From NCBI GenBank assembly GCA_902556905.1, contig CACDYK010000013.1, positions 1-41,246 of the forward strand: 41,246 nucleotides of DNA, written 5' to 3'. The stretch comes from an uncultured Pelagibacteraceae bacterium (lineage in GTDB: Bacteria; Pseudomonadota; Alphaproteobacteria; Pelagibacterales; Pelagibacteraceae). A model generated the notes under the pieces. The model saw only the letters and a list, made by a program, of their open reading frames with translations, ran no database searches and was not told where the DNA came from. Both the position numbers and the translations under genes were made by a program. This document shows positions 7,496 through 15,466 of the stretch, piece by piece. The first letter of the stretch is position 1. Every line of letters starts with the position of its first letter.

Positions 7496-8520
7496 GGGTT
7501 AGGATAAATTGTTTGAACTTCATTTATTTCTTTAATGACATCATCAGTTAGATTTATGTTTACACTTTCTATATTAGTTTTCAACTGCTCCATCGTTGTT
7601 GCTCCAATAATAACACTAGTCATGAATTCTTGAGTTTCACAAAATTTTAATGACATTTGACCCATATCTAGTCCATATTTTTCACTAATTTTATAATATA
7701 GTTCTATGGCTTTTTCTGTATTTGGCTTTCTATACCTTGTCCAAAAATCAAAATCTCGTTCCATTCGCGAACCTTTTGGAAAATTATTATTTCTATATTT
7801 GCCGGTTAAATATCCGCTTGCCAGAGGAGAATAAGCAAGACAACCAATTTTCTCTCTAATTGATACTTCAGATAATCCAATCTCGTATGATCTATTCAAT
7901 AAACTATAAGGATTTTGAATAGACATCATTCTTGGTAAATTCTTTTCTTTGGAAACTTTAAGATAATTCATTACTCCCCACGGAGTTTCATTGGATAAAC
8001 CTACATATCTGATTTTACCTTTTTTTATGTATTTGTTTAATTCTCCAAGAACGTCTTCAAATTGGTTCCAGTTATTTTCTTTATGTGTGTAACTTAGCTT
8101 TCCAAAATTATTCACATTTCTTTCAGGCCAATGAAGTTGGTATAAATCAATATAATCTGTTTTAAGTCTTTTAAGGCTATCTTCTAAAGCAGACTCTAAG
8201 TTAGGACCTGTGAAACTATTTTCTCCATTTCTTAAATAATTTCTTGCTGGACCAGCAACTTTCGATGCAAGAATTACTTGGTTTCTTTTTTTTGATTTTT
8301 CAAACCAGTTACCTATAATAACTTCAGTGTCCCCGTAAGTTTCTTTTCTTGGAGGAACAGCATACAATTCAGCAGTGTCCCAAAAATTTACACCATTTTC
8401 CAACGAGTAGTCCATCTGTTCAAAAGCCTCCTCTTGACTGTTTTGTTCACCCCAAGTCATGGTACCGAGACAAATTGTGCTTACATCAAGATCAGTATTA
8501 CCTAGTTTTTTATAGTTCAT
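7486..8520 (-). CDS. tas: Tas-like NADP(H)-dependent aldo-keto reductase
   Basis: A 344-residue TIM-barrel aldo-keto reductase, closest to the E. coli Tas group. The catalytic tetrad is visible: Asp48 and Tyr53 (NFWDTAELY), Lys87 (ASKVAG) and His130 (LYQLHWP). The Tas-type signatures GTMTWGEQNSQEEA, VPPRKETYGDTE, NPYSLLNRSYEIGLSEVS and GATTMEQLKTNIES are all present, and the length is normal. It reduces aldehydes or ketones in the cytoplasm; the natural substrate of Tas is not known. It is the first gene of a long minus-strand unit and is divergent from the BI-1 gene across an 83-base AT-rich promoter region. Confidence 0.92.
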   Translation of the reverse strand: MNYKKLGNTDLDVSTICLGTMTWGEQNSQEEAFEQMDYSLENGVNFWDTAELYAVPPRKETYGDTEVIIGNWFEKSKKRNQVILASKVAGPARNYLRNGENSFTGPNLESALEDSLKRLKTDYIDLYQLHWPERNVNNFGKLSYTHKENNWNQFEDVLGELNKYIKKGKIRYVGLSNETPWGVMNYLKVSKEKNLPRMMSIQNPYSLLNRSYEIGLSEVSIREKIGCLAYSPLASGYLTGKYRNNNFPKGSRMERDFDFWTRYRKPNTEKAIELYYKISEKYGLDMGQMSLKFCETQEFMTSVIIGATTMEQLKTNIESVNINLTDDVIKEINEVQTIYPNPCP

Positions 8521-8565
8521 AATGGTTTTTGTTTAATTTGGATATTTTTAATCTTTTAAGGTATC

Positions 8566-8593
8566 TTGAATAATTAGTAAAAGACTATTATAT
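8566..8593 (+). promoter_or_regulatory. Possible promoter for the BI-1 gene
   Basis: TTGAAT at 8566-8571 and TTATAT at 8588-8593 are 16 bases apart, and the -10-like element ends ten bases before the start codon at 8604. If real, the transcript would have almost no 5' leader. The region is very AT-rich, so such matches occur by chance. Confidence 0.3.
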
Positions 8594-8603
8594 ACTACTC
8601 ATT

Positions 8604-9365
8604 ATGGAATTTGATAAAAACGAAATATTAAACAGAGCTAAAACAGCTCAACAAACAGCAGTTGTAATGGATGAAGGTTTAAGAGCCTACATGTTGAAAG
8701 TTTACAATTACATGGCAACTGGAATTTTATTAACAGGAATTGTTGCGCTTCTAACATTTAAAATGTCGGTAGTAACAAACGATGCTGGATCAATTGTAGG
8801 TCTAACATCAGTTGGTAATGCAATCTATATGTCTGGATTAAAATGGCTTGTTATGTTGGCGCCTTTAGGAATTGTTTTTTATATGAGTTTTGGAATTAAC
8901 AAAATGAGTGCTTCAAAAGCTCAAACAACTTTTTGGGTCTTTGCCGGATTAATGGGCTTATCGTTATCTTCGATTCTATTAGTTTACACAGGTATGAGTG
9001 TAACAAGAGTTTTCTTTATCTGCTCGGCAACTTTTGGTGCAATGAGCATTTATGGATACACGACTAAAAGAGATCTAACAAAATTAGGCTCTTTTTTAAT
9101 GATGGGGTTAATTGGAATTATTATTGCTTCAATAGTTAATATTTTCATGCAATCTTCAATGATGTATTTTGTTATATCAATTTTGGGTGTTTTAATTTTT
9201 GTAGGTTTAACAGCTTACGATACTCAAAAGATAAAAAACATGTACGCTGCAAGCGATACAGGTGAGATCATGGGTAAAAAAGCTGTGATGGGTGCTCTTA
9301 CTCTTTATCTAGACTTTATAAATTTATTTATAATGCTGTTAAGATTATTTGGCCAAAGAAGATAA
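8604..9365 (+). CDS. Bax inhibitor-1 (BI-1/YbhL/YccA) family membrane protein
   Basis: A 253-residue inner-membrane protein with about seven transmembrane helices. It starts with the soluble stretch typical of alphaproteobacterial YbhL (a Met-Asp-Glu-Gly-Leu-Arg-Ala-Tyr motif). The family signatures NYMATGILLTG near residue 35, FGAMSIYGYTTKRDL near 140 and LTAYDTQKIKNMY near 202 are present. The aspartate in the last motif belongs to the family's calcium/pH-sensing pair. BI-1 proteins act as calcium leak channels or interact with FtsH-type proteases; the role in this organism is not shown. It ends two bases before the convergent DUF2794 gene. Confidence 0.92.
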   Translation: MEFDKNEILNRAKTAQQTAVVMDEGLRAYMLKVYNYMATGILLTGIVALLTFKMSVVTNDAGSIVGLTSVGNAIYMSGLKWLVMLAPLGIVFYMSFGINKMSASKAQTTFWVFAGLMGLSLSSILLVYTGMSVTRVFFICSATFGAMSIYGYTTKRDLTKLGSFLMMGLIGIIIASIVNIFMQSSMMYFVISILGVLIFVGLTAYDTQKIKNMYAASDTGEIMGKKAVMGALTLYLDFINLFIMLLRLFGQRR

Positions 9366-9367
9366 AT

Positions 9368-9715
9368 TTATTTTTGTAATTTTTTCCAGTTAGTATTTTT
9401 TAGTAGTATTTTAAGATCAAAAGAGTTTTTTAAAATTTTGCCACTAGTATCTGTTATTAAATATTTTAAATTTTTGTTTTTAGGCTTAAAGTTTTTACAA
9501 ATTTTATATAAAGCATTTTCTGCTGCATTCCTAAAAACACTAAAGCTAACTTGTTTACTTGAGATACTTAAACCATAATCTTTCCATGATCCTTCAGAAA
9601 CCATTTTTGCATATAGATCTAAGATAACCTTAAGCTCATCCCTTTCAAAAAATTGTCTTTCTTCTATTTGTTTATGAGGATTATTGACTACTAGTTTTAA
9701 GTTACTGGGCATCAA
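9368..9715 (-). CDS. DUF2794 protein
   Basis: A 115-residue soluble protein of the alphaproteobacterial family DUF2794. The conserved core is visible: RQFFERDELKVILDLYAKM at about 20-38, SEGSWKDYGL, VSFSVFRNAAE and LYKICKNFKPKNKNLKYLI. The function is unknown. Its start lies 14 bases inside the 3' end of yciB, so it is probably translated from the same message. It is convergent with the BI-1 gene with only two bases between the stops. The length is normal for the family. Confidence 0.85.
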   Translation of the reverse strand: MMPSNLKLVVNNPHKQIEERQFFERDELKVILDLYAKMVSEGSWKDYGLSISSKQVSFSVFRNAAENALYKICKNFKPKNKNLKYLITDTSGKILKNSFDLKILLKNTNWKKLQK

Positions 9716-10256
9716 TTTTATGTTTATTGATTAGTGGTATCTGAAAACCAGTAAAAATTATAGTTATTGGAAGCATTCCCCAAACTTTGAAGTTAACCCA
9801 AAACTCTTCTGTCTGAGTTCTCCAAACACACTCATTTAATATAGCAAGACCTAAGAAAAAAAACATCCATCTTTTATTTAATAATTCCCAACCAATATCA
9901 GATAATGGAATTGATTTACCCATAATTTTTTTTAAAACAGGCTCTTTAGTAAAATATTTTCCAAAAAATAAAGCTAAAGCAAATAAAATATTTATAATTG
10001 TTGGCTTAATATAAATAAATATTGGATCATTGAAATAAATAGTTAACCCTCCAAAAAATGTAATTAAGACACCGCTTATTAATGGCATCATAGGTATTTT
10101 TTTTTCAAAAAACCAAACAACAGCTAATGCTATTAAAGTTGCAACTATAAGTGGAGGAATAGCAACTGATAAATTTTTATCACTGTTGTAGTAATAAAAA
10201 AAAAATATAGCTAATGGCCCAAAGTCTGTAACAAATTTTAAAAAAGATTTATTCAC
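9702..10256 (-). CDS. yciB: YciB inner-membrane septation protein
   Basis: A 184-residue inner-membrane protein of the YciB/IspZ family (intracellular septation protein A). Five or so transmembrane helices are visible. The family motifs are FVTDFGPLAIFFF at the N-terminus, KKIPMMPLISGVLITFFGGL near 55-72, NDPIFIYIKPTIIN near 77-90 and KRWMFFFLGLAILNECVWR near 128-146. YciB is linked to cell-envelope synthesis and elongasome/divisome function. It heads a two-gene unit with DUF2794. It is divergent from hspQ over 87 bases. Confidence 0.93.
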   Translation of the reverse strand: MNKSFLKFVTDFGPLAIFFFYYYNSDKNLSVAIPPLIVATLIALAVVWFFEKKIPMMPLISGVLITFFGGLTIYFNDPIFIYIKPTIINILFALALFFGKYFTKEPVLKKIMGKSIPLSDIGWELLNKRWMFFFLGLAILNECVWRTQTEEFWVNFKVWGMLPITIIFTGFQIPLINKHKIDAQ

Positions 10257-10308
10257 TAGAAAGATATTAACATATTTGCCACATCACAAAACATTAATAT
10301 TTTAAGCA

Positions 10309-10336
10309 TTGATTTTTATTTTTAAATACCCATACT
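10309..10336 (+). promoter_or_regulatory. Possible promoter for hspQ
   Basis: TTGATT at 10309-10314 is followed after 16 bases by CATACT at 10331-10336. The -10-like element ends seven bases before the hspQ ATG at 10344, so transcription would begin at or next to the start codon and give a leaderless message. This is a weak match in AT-rich DNA. Confidence 0.3.
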
Positions 10337-10343
10337 AATAGGT

Positions 10344-10664
10344 ATGCCAATTCAAAAAGCAAAATTCTCTATTGGAGATATCGTAAAACATAAACACTTC
10401 GAATTTAGAGGTGTAATATATGATGTTGATTTTGAATTTAATAATTCTGAAGAATGGTATCAATCTATTCCAAAAAATGTGAGACCAAGAAAAGATCAGC
10501 CTTTTTATCATTTATTGGCTGAAAATGACGAAATAACTTATGAAGCTTATGTTTCAGAACAAAATCTTCTTATGGATGACTCTGAAGAGCCAATAAAACA
10601 TCCTTTAATTGAAGAGATTTTTTCAGGAAAAAAAGGTTCTAGTTATTTTAAGATGTCTAATTAA
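10344..10664 (+). CDS. hspQ: HspQ hemimethylated-DNA-binding-like heat shock protein
   Basis: A 106-residue protein of the HspQ/YccV family. The core reads AKFSIGDIVKHKHFEFRGV, followed by VDFEF, WYQSIP near 38, RKDQPFYHLLAE and YEAYVSEQNL. These are hallmark positions of the family beta barrel. In E. coli HspQ is a heat-shock protein that modulates Lon protease specificity and affects DnaA stability; whether this holds here is inference. The gene stands alone, with 87 bases upstream and 163 bases before ccmC. There is no obvious ribosome-binding site. Confidence 0.92.
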   Translation: MPIQKAKFSIGDIVKHKHFEFRGVIYDVDFEFNNSEEWYQSIPKNVRPRKDQPFYHLLAENDEITYEAYVSEQNLLMDDSEEPIKHPLIEEIFSGKKGSSYFKMSN

Positions 10665-10731
10665 GTTTATCATTTTTCAAACACATTTAGCTCAAATCTA
10701 AGCCATACAAATTAGTTAAATTATCCATATA

Positions 10732-10795
10732 TTCTGATCAAGGATGTTAAATGTTAATTCCAAATTATTATCTCCCTCTACATTCTTGATCGGAA
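10732..10795 (+). other. Long imperfect hairpin upstream of ccmC
   Basis: Arms 10732-10747 and 10780-10795 can pair over 16 positions, with two G-U type pairs and no mismatch, around a 32-base AT-rich loop that contains a CTCCCTCT run at its end. No T-run follows the 3' arm, so it is not a standard intrinsic terminator for hspQ. The wobble pairs suggest a structure used as RNA. It could be the leader of the ccm message, a small RNA or an operator. The 10665-10827 gap holds nothing else that I can recognise. Confidence 0.5.
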
Positions 10796-10827
10796 ATCAT
10801 TTTCATAATAAACATCACTAATTAAAT

Positions 10828-11535
10828 ATGTTTAAACTTTTTCATCCAAACAGGATTTTTCAGATAACTTCTAAAGCTCCAAAATATATTTTGTTTTTAT
10901 TTGTGATTGTGCTCTCAGTTGGATTGACAGAAGCACTAATTTTATCTCCTGAAGATTATAAACAAAGTGATGCTGTGAGAATTATGTACGTGCATGTCCC
11001 GGCGGCTTGGATTTCTTTAGGGATCTTTTCATCCATAACTTTTTTATCGATTAGTGGATTTATTTTTAAAAATAAAAATTTTTTTTTAATTTCAAAAAGT
11101 TTAGCTCCCTCAGGATTTGTTTTTAATATTATTGCTTTAGTTACGGGAGCTATTTGGGGTAAACCAACATGGGGAACTTGGTGGGCTTGGGATGCTAGAA
11201 TTACTTCTATGTTAATCTTAGCATTATTTTATGCAATGTATTTAATTTCGTGGAGAATTTATGAAAGTGAAGAAAAAGTTTTTAAGATCACAACTTTTAT
11301 TACAATACTAGGCATAATTAATGTTCCTATTATCAAATACTCTGTAGATTGGTGGAATACACTTCATCAACCAGCTTCAATCAATATTTTATCAAAAAGC
11401 TCAATTCATTCATCAATGCTTTTTCCTTTGATGATAATGACTGCGGCATTTGCTCTTTTTTCATTGCTAATTTTTTTAATGAAATATAATACAGAACTGA
11501 TAAAAATTAAAAATAAAGGCCTAGATAGACTATGA
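10828..11535 (+). CDS. ccmC: Heme exporter/handling protein CcmC
   Basis: CcmC is an integral membrane protein of cytochrome c maturation system I that presents heme to CcmE in the periplasm. The 235-residue protein has six transmembrane helices and the tryptophan-rich WWD heme-binding motif GTWWAWDARITS at about 116-127. The two axial heme histidines are at His56 (MYVHVPAAW) and His180 (WWNTLHQP). It is the first gene of the ccm run and overlaps ccmD by four bases. The usual partner genes ccmA and ccmB are not upstream; hspQ is there instead. Confidence 0.96.
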   Translation: MFKLFHPNRIFQITSKAPKYILFLFVIVLSVGLTEALILSPEDYKQSDAVRIMYVHVPAAWISLGIFSSITFLSISGFIFKNKNFFLISKSLAPSGFVFNIIALVTGAIWGKPTWGTWWAWDARITSMLILALFYAMYLISWRIYESEEKVFKITTFITILGIINVPIIKYSVDWWNTLHQPASINILSKSSIHSSMLFPLMIMTAAFALFSLLIFLMKYNTELIKIKNKGLDRL

Positions 11536-11759
11536 TAAATGAATTACTTTTTATGAATGGATACGGATTTTACGTATTGTCTGCTTTCAGTTTTACACTT
11601 TTGGGTTTTTCAGCTCTATATTTAATTACAAAAGTTCAATTTATTAAGGAGCAAAATAAATTTGTAGCTAAATTTGGATCTCTGAACTCTGAGAAAGCTA
11701 AATCTGCAAAATCACAAAGAATAAATAAAGAAATTTTAGCTAACGCCACAAACAATTAA
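11532..11759 (+). CDS. ccmD: Heme exporter subunit CcmD
   Basis: A 75-residue single-pass membrane protein that fits CcmD: a short N-terminal periplasmic part with the MNGYGFYVLSAF motif at about 8-19, one transmembrane helix (about 14-34) and a charged cytoplasmic tail. CcmD holds CcmE to the CcmABC complex and helps release holo-CcmE. The tail is longer than in many CcmD proteins and is rich in Lys/Ser. It overlaps ccmC by four bases (ATGA). Assignment rests on the motif and the position between ccmC and ccmE. Confidence 0.9.
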   Translation: MINELLFMNGYGFYVLSAFSFTLLGFSALYLITKVQFIKEQNKFVAKFGSLNSEKAKSAKSQRINKEILANATNN

Positions 11760-11769
11760 CTTTTAAACC

Positions 11770-12189
11770 ATGTATGGTCGTAAAGTTAAATTAAGATTTT
11801 TGTTTGTAGTACTCGTTTTAATTACATTAATTTTAACAGCATTCCTTGTTTTAAAATCTCTTGAAGAAAACGTAGTATACTTCCAATCACCATCTGAAAT
11901 TAAAGTTCTACCAGAACTAGATAAAAAAAAAATTAGAGTAGGTGGAATGGTAAAAAAAAATTCTATTTTGGTAAAAGCTAGCGAAGTGAAGTTCGTGATT
12001 ACAGATTTTAAAAATGAAATAAATGTTACCTATACAGGAGCAATCCCAAATCTTTTTGAAGAAGGAAAGGGAGTAGTAGCTGAAGGATTTTTAAAAGATC
12101 GAAATTTTTTTTCTGCAACAAAAATTTTAGCAAAACATGATGAAAATTATATGCCTCCAGAAGTAAAACAGGCTCTTGGAGAAAAATAA
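11770..12189 (+). CDS. ccmE: Cytochrome c-type biogenesis heme chaperone CcmE
   Basis: CcmE receives heme covalently in the periplasm and hands it to CcmF. The 139-residue protein has an N-terminal membrane anchor (about 9-28) and then an OB-fold domain with [11 protein letters not shown] and the [21 protein letters not shown] block. [12 protein letters not shown] carries the heme-linking His123 and Tyr127, spaced as in E. coli H130/Y134. The length and C-terminus are normal. A ten-base gap follows ccmD and ccmF begins one base after its stop. Confidence 0.97.
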   Translation: MYGRKVKLRFLFVVLVLITLILTAFLVLKSLEENVVYFQSPSEIKVLPELDKKKIRVGGMVKKNSILVKASEVKFVITDFKNEINVTYTGAIPNLFEEGKGVVAEGFLKDRNFFSATKILAKHDENYMPPEVKQALGEK

Positions 12190-12190
12190 T

Positions 12191-14071
12191 ATGCTATTTA
12201 GCGTTATTGGAAACTATTCATTAATTTTAGGACTTTTTTTCGGATTATTTCTTTTCTATTTTTCTGCAATAAATTTTAGAAATTCTCAAGTATTAGATAC
12301 TAAAATTTTATCATTTACTTTTTTACAATTTTTTTTAGTTGTAATTAGTTTTTTATGTTTAGTTTTGTCATTTGTTATGTCTGATTTTAGTAATGAGACT
12401 GTTTTTAATAATTCGCATACAACTAAACCAATTTTTTATAAAATCGCTGGAACCTGGGGTAATCATGAAGGAAGCTTGTTGTTGTGGCTGCTTGTTTTAA
12501 CATTGTTTATTCTAATTTTTTTAATAAGGACTAAAAATCAACCTGTAAAATATAGAGTTTTAACTTTAGTATTTCAGCAGATTATCATTATTGGTTTTTT
12601 TATTTTTTTGATCAAAACATCAAATCCGTTTAATCATATTTATCCGATACCAACAGAGGGTTTGGGGCTTAATCCAATACTACAAGATCCTGCTTTAGTA
12701 ATTCATCCACCTATTTTATATTTAGGGTATGTAGGCTCTTCAATTATTTTTTCATCAGTTTTGGCTGCAACAACCTTAAATATTATCTCAAAAAAATGGG
12801 CATCTCATATTAAAAAATGGGTTTTAAGTTCATGGATTTTTTTAACTCTTGGAATTTTATTGGGATCAATTTGGGCTTATTATGAGTTAGGCTGGGGTGG
12901 CTTTTGGTTTTGGGACCCAGTTGAAAATGTTTCTTTAATGCCATGGTTAGCATTAACAACACTTTTACACTGTATTCTTGTTTTGGAAAAAAAATTAATC
13001 CTAACTTCTTGGGTTATAATTTTATCAATATCAACATTTACTCTTAGTATGAGCGGTACATTCTTGGTTAGATCAGGAATTCTTAATTCTGTACATACTT
13101 TTGCAAATGATCCAGAGAGAGGTTTATTTATTTTAATATTTCTATTTTCTTTAATTTTTCTTTCATTATTTATTTTTTTCTTTTTTCATAAAACTAGCAA
13201 AGATAATCCAAGCAACTTTTTTTTGATGAGTAAGGAAACAGCCATAATAACTAATAATTGGTTTATGATGTATTTTTTATCGGTTGTTCTAATTGGCACT
13301 ATTTATCCTATTTTTCTTGATGTTTTGTCATCTCAAAAAATATCTGTAGGACCGCCTTTTTATCACAAATTAATTATACCGTTTTTAATTCCTTTTTTGT
13401 TGATTATGGCAATAGGTCCAAAGTTAAAATGGATTAAATCAAATTTAGAAGACAAAATTTATTTATTCACATTATTAATAATTTCGATTTTATTATCTAT
13501 CTTTATTATTAAAAATTTTAGCTCTAATTTTTTGATAAATACAATTTTGATTTCGAGTGCCTTATATCTATTTTTTATTACATTAAGAGATTTCTTCAGT
13601 AAGGGGTTTAAAAATTTAGCACAAAACACAGCTCATTTTGGTTTTAGCTTATTAATTTTGAGCATTTTATTTAACAGTTTGTTTTCAAGTGAAATTATCA
13701 CAAATCTAAAAGTAGGACAAACTTTTGAGAATACTAAGGCAAAAATAGTTTTTAAGAGCCTTAATCAAAAAGAAGGAGAAAATTATAAATCAATAATAGC
13801 TAATTTTATTGTTCAAGACTCAAAAGGTAAAATAGAAAATTTATCGCCAGAGTTAAGAATATATAATCAACCAAATATTACTACTAGCGAAGCTGATATT
13901 AAAACGACATTATTATCAGATAAGTTTATGGTTATTAATATAGTACAAAATCAAGAATTTTTTAATGTTAGGTATCAGGTTAAACCATTTATGTTATGGA
14001 TTTGGATATCAGTAATTTTGATCAGCTTTGGTGGACTAATAAGTTTTGTAAAAAAAGAATATGAAAAATAA
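12191..14071 (+). CDS. ccmF: Heme lyase subunit CcmF
   Basis: CcmF is the large membrane protein that, with CcmH, attaches heme to apocytochrome c. It is 626 residues with many transmembrane helices. The WWD motif WGGFWFWDPVEN is at 235-246, and conserved histidines sit at His172 (VIHPPILYLGY), His260 and His302 (NSVHTFAN), with a fourth in the NTAHFGF segment. TWGNHEGSLLLW lies at 88-99. A TTG at 12176 would add five residues, but the ATG at 12191 matches the family N-terminus and has GGAG nine bases upstream (12178-12181, inside ccmE), so I start there. The 3' end overlaps ccmG by 11 bases. Confidence 0.96.
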   Translation: MLFSVIGNYSLILGLFFGLFLFYFSAINFRNSQVLDTKILSFTFLQFFLVVISFLCLVLSFVMSDFSNETVFNNSHTTKPIFYKIAGTWGNHEGSLLLWLLVLTLFILIFLIRTKNQPVKYRVLTLVFQQIIIIGFFIFLIKTSNPFNHIYPIPTEGLGLNPILQDPALVIHPPILYLGYVGSSIIFSSVLAATTLNIISKKWASHIKKWVLSSWIFLTLGILLGSIWAYYELGWGGFWFWDPVENVSLMPWLALTTLLHCILVLEKKLILTSWVIILSISTFTLSMSGTFLVRSGILNSVHTFANDPERGLFILIFLFSLIFLSLFIFFFFHKTSKDNPSNFFLMSKETAIITNNWFMMYFLSVVLIGTIYPIFLDVLSSQKISVGPPFYHKLIIPFLIPFLLIMAIGPKLKWIKSNLEDKIYLFTLLIISILLSIFIIKNFSSNFLINTILISSALYLFFITLRDFFSKGFKNLAQNTAHFGFSLLILSILFNSLFSSEIITNLKVGQTFENTKAKIVFKSLNQKEGENYKSIIANFIVQDSKGKIENLSPELRIYNQPNITTSEADIKTTLLSDKFMVINIVQNQEFFNVRYQVKPFMLWIWISVILISFGGLISFVKKEYEK

Positions 14072-14579
14072 AATATTACCATTTTTAATTTTTTTTATCT
14101 TTATAATCATCTTTATTGTTTTTTATAAAGGTTTACAGAATACAAATATTTATACTCCAGAATCTAAAACAAGTTTTGAAGTACCTTCAGTTTCAGTTAA
14201 ATTATTTAATTCAGATGAAATAATTAATACACTAGAAATTTTTAATTCAGATAAATTTTATTTATTAAATATTTGGTCCTCTTGGTGTGTACCTTGTAAG
14301 CAAGAACATCCAATTTTAATGGAGCTGTCTCAAAATAATGATTTAGAAATAATTGGTATCAATTACAAAGATACAAAAAAAAATGCTAATGATTTTTTAA
14401 AAGACCTTGGAAATCCCTACGATAATATAATTTTTGATAATAAAGGTACTAATGCGATTGAATGGGGTGCTTATGGTGTTCCAGAATCTTTTTTAATCAA
14501 TAATAATAAAATTATTAAGAAATATATAGGACCACTTAGTAAAGGATCTCTGGAAGAGATCAAATTATTTATAAAATGA
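14061..14579 (+). CDS. ccmG: Thiol:disulfide interchange protein CcmG/DsbE
   Basis: A 172-residue membrane-anchored thioredoxin-fold protein that reduces the apocytochrome c heme-site cysteines. The N-terminal signal anchor spans about 5-24. The active site WCVPC is at 75-79 within NIWSSWCVPCKQEHPILM. WGAYGVPESFLIN near 135-147 holds the conserved Gly-Val-Pro cis-proline loop of CcmG. It overlaps ccmF by 11 bases and ccmH by four. The length is typical. Confidence 0.95.
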   Translation: MKNKILPFLIFFIFIIIFIVFYKGLQNTNIYTPESKTSFEVPSVSVKLFNSDEIINTLEIFNSDKFYLLNIWSSWCVPCKQEHPILMELSQNNDLEIIGINYKDTKKNANDFLKDLGNPYDNIIFDNKGTNAIEWGAYGVPESFLINNNKIIKKYIGPLSKGSLEEIKLFIK

Positions 14580-14968
14580 AGATATTAAAATTATTTTTAG
14601 TCATTTTTTTTATTTTTCCTTTCAATAATTTGAAAGCTGATAATGAGGTTCTCAAAAATAAAATTACAAAAAACCTACGTTGCTTGATTTGTCAAGGACA
14701 ATCTGTTTATGACTCTGACTCAGAATTTGCAAACAGTTTAAAAATTGTAGTTGATAATAAAATTAATGAGGGACTATCTGAAAATCAAATTTATTCTTAT
14801 TTTCAAAGTAAATATGGTGATTGGATTTTATATGATCCTATGTTTAATAAAAATACTTATTTTCTATGGCTATTACCTCTATTGATATTCTTTGTTGGTG
14901 GTGCAATAATCTTTAATAAATTTTTAAAAAAACAAAAAAAATCTGATATTAACAAGAATGAGCGTTAA
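14576..14968 (+). CDS. ccmH: Cytochrome c biogenesis protein CcmH (CycL type)
   Basis: A 130-residue periplasmic protein with a signal peptide (about 1-21), a three-helix domain and a C-terminal membrane anchor (about 101-120). The redox motif LRCLICQGQS gives Cys36 and Cys39, which exchange disulfides with apocytochrome c and CcmG. The KYGDWILYDP segment before the anchor is characteristic. This is the short CycL/CcmH form; the TPR protein CcmI (CycH) is not encoded nearby. The stop overlaps the next gene by 11 bases. Confidence 0.95.
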   Translation: MKILKLFLVIFFIFPFNNLKADNEVLKNKITKNLRCLICQGQSVYDSDSEFANSLKIVVDNKINEGLSENQIYSYFQSKYGDWILYDPMFNKNTYFLWLLPLLIFFVGGAIIFNKFLKKQKKSDINKNER

Positions 14969-15458
14969 AAAATTAAACATATTTTTAGTTATATTTTTTA
15001 CTACAACCAAGTTGTTTGCAGCAGAAATCAACAATCATCAATATAATTTTTATACTGGTAATTTTGACTTTAGTGATAATAAGCAAGCAGCGATGTTGGT
15101 TGGTTTTCAACATCAAAATGAAAACCTTGAAAGAGATACTTTTTTTGGAAATATCTCACCAATTACTGGTGGCTTCATAACTGAAAATTCAGCTGCATAT
15201 TTATATACTGGAATTGAGTGGAATGTTGATATGGGTGCTATAACATTTACACCTAGTTTTGCGCCTGGCTTGTACCATAAAGGAGATGGAAAAGATTTAG
15301 GTCATGCTCTTGAATTTAAATCTGAAGTTCAGTTTTCATATAGTTCATCAAATAACTCTAAAATTGCTATTTCTTATAATCATGTATCTAATGCAAGCAT
15401 AGGAGACAAAAATCCTGGGGCAAATAGTTATATGTTTAATTTTATTAAAAACTTCTAA
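14958..15458 (+). CDS. PagL-like lipid A 3-O-deacylase / acyloxyacyl hydrolase
   Basis: A 166-residue predicted outer-membrane beta-barrel with a signal peptide (cleavage near residue 22, LFA-AEI). The C-terminal region SYNHVSNASIGDKNPGANSY matches the active-site strand of PagL-type lipid A deacylases (PF09411), with His142 and Ser144 as the likely catalytic pair. The position of the third catalytic acid of Pseudomonas PagL appears to be Asn156 rather than Glu. LYHKGDGKDLGH near 106-116 is a common feature of this subgroup. The protein ends in Phe, as outer-membrane proteins do. It overlaps ccmH by 11 bases but has no known link to cytochrome maturation. Confidence 0.8.
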   Translation: MSVKKLNIFLVIFFTTTKLFAAEINNHQYNFYTGNFDFSDNKQAAMLVGFQHQNENLERDTFFGNISPITGGFITENSAAYLYTGIEWNVDMGAITFTPSFAPGLYHKGDGKDLGHALEFKSEVQFSYSSSNNSKIAISYNHVSNASIGDKNPGANSYMFNFIKNF

Positions 15459-15466
15459 ATAGACAG

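Noticed and set aside
8521..8603. A ybhL-type RNA leader before the BI-1 gene.
   Set aside because: Such a leader is known in Alphaproteobacteria, but this 83-base gap is plain AT-rich DNA without a convincing stem.
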